From Prevotellaceae bacterium UBA6417 (lineage in GTDB: Bacteria; Bacteroidota; Bacteroidia; Bacteroidales; Bacteroidaceae), in the NCBI GenBank assembly GCA_002439755.1, contig DJPH01000021.1, positions 1 through 6,296 on the forward strand: a stretch of 6,296 nucleotides of DNA, in the 5' to 3' direction. Shown here piece by piece: positions 3,861 to 6,296 of the stretch. Within the stretch, counting starts at the first letter, position 1; each line of letters begins with the position of its first letter. The notes beneath the pieces were generated by a model. The model saw nothing but the letters and a program-made list of their open reading frames with translations, was not told the origin of the DNA and searched no databases. Made by a program: the position numbers and the translations under genes.

Positions 3861-6266
3861 TTATCTGACTTCCAAGACCTGCTCACCGCCATGCAGGGAA
3901 TACTCTTTGCCGTTCCAAACGAAAGAGCCGCCTATTTTGTCGGGCAAATTGATGACAGCTTTCATAGTGCCATTCTTTGACAACTTATACTTGACACGAA
4001 TCGTCCCTTTCGGATGAGGAATGGAGCCTTGCGCCTCGCGAAGCTTTCCAAGTGCCGGAGCAATGCGAACACGATTGAACCCCGGCGCATCGGTATCAAT
4101 ACCCAGGAAAATGCGGAAGAGTTCGATATTGGGACTTGCACCCCAAGCGTGACAGTCTGAGCGTGTGGGCTCGGGCATCTCAGCCCAAGTTGTCATACCC
4201 TCTTTGAGCTGCTGGCGCCAAATGCCGAGTTCGCCCAAATAGCGGTCGGCAAGACCAGCACGCTTCATGGCCAAAAACAAATAGTAGCGGAAATAGATGG
4301 TGGCCTGCGTCAGACTCTTGTCTTCAAGTATCTTCGAACACAATGACGTGGCCTCTTCGCCTGTTACGATATCTGTAAGAATAGCCATTATGTTGACATG
4401 CTGCGAATAATTGCGGTGATCGTAGGTATCTGCAAACAGGCCACGCAAATTGTCCCAATATTTTTCTTTGAAGCGAGCGCGAATGCGTTCGGCCAAAGCT
4501 GCATAATGGTCGCCCATGGCAGCAATACCGATAGCACGCTCCAAACGTGACGCTTCATCAAGCGCCATCAGATAAGCTAGGTCCTGATAAGCAGATTTGC
4601 CGTCTTTCTCACGAATCGGTGTACCACCGTTGAAACCGGCACTCCAATCGCAAAAGAACCAATAAGGAACAAACGACAAACTGCCGTCGGGACGCATCCA
4701 CTGCTCGTACCAAGACATGATTTGACGAACTGCCGGAAGCAGGGTACGTACATAAGACGCATCACCACGATACATCCAATAGTCGTAAACCATGCCTGTC
4801 CATGACAGGGCGTAGCTGGAAATGACCTGCGGAATATCCGTTGGATAGCGGCTGTAAGTGAGTCCGTCGGGAAGCATGGCTCGTCGGCCTTGTTCGACAG
4901 CCGATTTTACCATGAACGTATCGGTTGTATTATACATCGTCACCATGGTTTGGATTCGTGTATCACCAAAATATTGCAGCTGCTCGTAATAGGGACAATC
5001 CATATACGTCTCATTGGCACATAGACGCGCTGTGTGCCATCCCACATCGAGCATGCGCTGAAGGTCATCATCGCCTTCAACCTTAAAGGCACTCACCCGC
5101 TTGAAAGGATAAGCGCAGAACGTGCCATAAACATCCTTTAAGGTTAGTGGTTGGTCTTTTGTCTGTATAGTGAGTTCAACATAGCGCCATGTGCGCCACC
5201 ACAACGGAGTAAAGTTGAAGTCGGAACGCCCGTCAGGCAAGATGCAATCCTGATAGCCAAAGAAAACCTTACCTTCTATATCGTTTCGATTGCCCAAGGG
5301 TGCTTCGTTTCCTTTGTCGTCACGGGTAAACAAGGTTTCGGCATAGCCGACATCGACCGTTGCACCTTTTCCGCCACCCAAAAGCAAGGTAAGATAGCCC
5401 GTTGTCTCCTTTCCTTGATCCAACAAGATTTTTACAGATGTATTTGACGGTATCACCAAGTTGGTAGGGCTTTTGGTAAAATTTCCGACAGATTTTATGC
5501 CTTCGGCCCGGCGAACACGTTGAAAACGCTCAAAAGCCATTTCCATAGGAGGCAGATTGTCTGGAACGAGCAGTCGGCCGGGATAATCGCTTGTTCCTTT
5601 GATTGCAGCACCTTCCAATGCAATGGCATTGTGCCAAGATGTATCGTCAAAATCTGCCAAAGTCCACCTTTCAGGATAAAAAGAAACATCTATCTGCTCG
5701 GTTGGCCCTGCTGCATAATAGCCCCTTACACGTCCTTTCGTACATCTTGAATACGCTTTGTTCTGAACACATTTCCAAGAATTGTTTGTGTTGACGATTT
5801 TTTCAGCATCTGAATTACCCTGCAATAAGAAAGCCATTTCGCCTTTTGAAATCTGAGCTGCAGGACGATATTGCGCAAAATTCCAAACTACTGCAGCCAA
5901 GACGTTTCTGCCGGCCTTGAGAAAACGGGCAATATCAACTGTTTCAAAATTCCAATTGCTCAAATCACCACGACAGGGGCCTAACGAAACCAAACTATCA
6001 TTGACATACAACTTATAACGGTTGTCGGCCGACACATGTACGACAAATTTTTCGGGGCGGGAAGTCAGGTCAAACGTCTTTCTGAAATGGTAAACGCCAA
6101 AATCACGTAAGTTTGCCTCAGGTACACCTATCCATTGAGCAGGCCAACGCCCCTCAAAAAATTGCGGATTGACAAGATGCTCATTATAGCCCTTCAAATG
6201 TATCTGGGAAGAGGCAGATATGCAAAGCAGCAGGAACAAGGACAGAAATAGATATATTCTCTTCAT
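3861..6266 (-). CDS. Secreted GH78 alpha-L-rhamnosidase-like glycosidase
   Basis: This complete 801-residue enzyme resembles GH78 alpha-L-rhamnosidases, which remove terminal alpha-L-rhamnose from plant polysaccharides or glycosides by an inverting mechanism. A signal peptide (KR, then YLFLSLFLLLCISASS) ends near residue 20. The residue before Cys15 is Leu, so this is not a lipobox and the enzyme should be periplasmic or secreted. Beta-sandwich domains follow at about 44-150 (WIGVPEANLRDFGVYHFRKT, RYKLYVND) and 200-385. The catalytic (alpha/alpha)6 domain spans about 390-725 and a C-terminal beta domain about 725-801. The active-site signature is DCPYYEQLQYFGDTR at 423-437, with Glu428 and Asp435 as likely catalytic or binding acids. 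A second conserved block, WAEMPEPTRSDCHAWGASP, lies at 694-712 and may supply the base (Glu696). The start is supported by the signal peptide. The 30 bases upstream show no TAnnTTTG box, so the gene may be read from further upstream, perhaps in a polysaccharide-utilisation operon beyond the window. Substrate specificity cannot be told from sequence. Confidence 0.9.
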   Translation of the reverse strand: MKRIYLFLSLFLLLCISASSQIHLKGYNEHLVNPQFFEGRWPAQWIGVPEANLRDFGVYHFRKTFDLTSRPEKFVVHVSADNRYKLYVNDSLVSLGPCRGDLSNWNFETVDIARFLKAGRNVLAAVVWNFAQYRPAAQISKGEMAFLLQGNSDAEKIVNTNNSWKCVQNKAYSRCTKGRVRGYYAAGPTEQIDVSFYPERWTLADFDDTSWHNAIALEGAAIKGTSDYPGRLLVPDNLPPMEMAFERFQRVRRAEGIKSVGNFTKSPTNLVIPSNTSVKILLDQGKETTGYLTLLLGGGKGATVDVGYAETLFTRDDKGNEAPLGNRNDIEGKVFFGYQDCILPDGRSDFNFTPLWWRTWRYVELTIQTKDQPLTLKDVYGTFCAYPFKRVSAFKVEGDDDLQRMLDVGWHTARLCANETYMDCPYYEQLQYFGDTRIQTMVTMYNTTDTFMVKSAVEQGRRAMLPDGLTYSRYPTDIPQVISSYALSWTGMVYDYWMYRGDASYVRTLLPAVRQIMSWYEQWMRPDGSLSFVPYWFFCDWSAGFNGGTPIREKDGKSAYQDLAYLMALDEASRLERAIGIAAMGDHYAALAERIRARFKEKYWDNLRGLFADTYDHRNYSQHVNIMAILTDIVTGEEATSLCSKILEDKSLTQATIYFRYYLFLAMKRAGLADRYLGELGIWRQQLKEGMTTWAEMPEPTRSDCHAWGASPNIELFRIFLGIDTDAPGFNRVRIAPALGKLREAQGSIPHPKGTIRVKYKLSKNGTMKAVINLPDKIGGSFVWNGKEYSLHGGEQVLEVR

Positions 6267-6296
6267 TTTTATGTTATTTAGTCGTCCCTACTTAAG

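Noticed and set aside
3699..3980. Plus-strand 93-residue frame across the convergent junction
   Set aside because: It overlaps the end of the lipoprotein gene in another frame and the end of the rhamnosidase gene antisense, and shows no motif.
5151..5794. Several frames on both strands inside the rhamnosidase gene
   Set aside because: All are shadows of the 801-residue GH78 frame, which is complete and has a signal peptide and conserved motifs.

Overview
The window looks like chromosomal DNA of a member of the Bacteroidota, most likely a Prevotella-type organism. The evidence is the promoter boxes of the TAnnTTTG type, A-rich start regions without a clear Shine-Dalgarno sequence, a Bacteroidota-style lipobox, a MutS-like ATPase with transmembrane segments, and a secreted GH78 glycosidase. 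The genus is inferred from style and not proven.

Layout. (1) Positions 16-1581, minus strand: a membrane-anchored MutS-family ATPase. It has an intact Walker A motif, but its reading frame stops just where Walker B should begin, so it is C-terminally broken and probably non-functional. (2) Positions 1582-2467: nearly 900 bases with no long convincing gene. This stretch holds a promoter box for the MutS-like gene, an A-rich tract that may be decayed coding sequence, a 10-bp hairpin, a possible 43-residue secreted peptide gene (2138-2269), and a good Bacteroidota promoter (2344-2373) with a structured leader. (3) Positions 2468-3819, plus strand: a two-gene cassette. The first gene encodes an unrecognised 178-residue protein with a charged, leader-like N-terminus followed by a Gly/Ser/Cys-rich segment. 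The second encodes an unrecognised lipoprotein of 251 residues. Both start regions carry the same 22-base sequence spanning the start codon. (4) Positions 3861-6266, minus strand and convergent with the cassette: a complete secreted GH78 alpha-L-rhamnosidase-like enzyme.

The two-gene cassette is the part most likely to be undescribed. The shared start sequence and the 59-base spacing suggest co-expression. A cytoplasmic-looking or leader-exported protein followed by a lipoprotein would fit an exported product with its partner or immunity lipoprotein, but no processing enzyme, transporter or known family is visible here, so this remains a hypothesis. The rhamnosidase is an ordinary carbohydrate-degradation gene with no visible link to the cassette. 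No tRNA, rRNA, CRISPR array or complete mobile element was seen.
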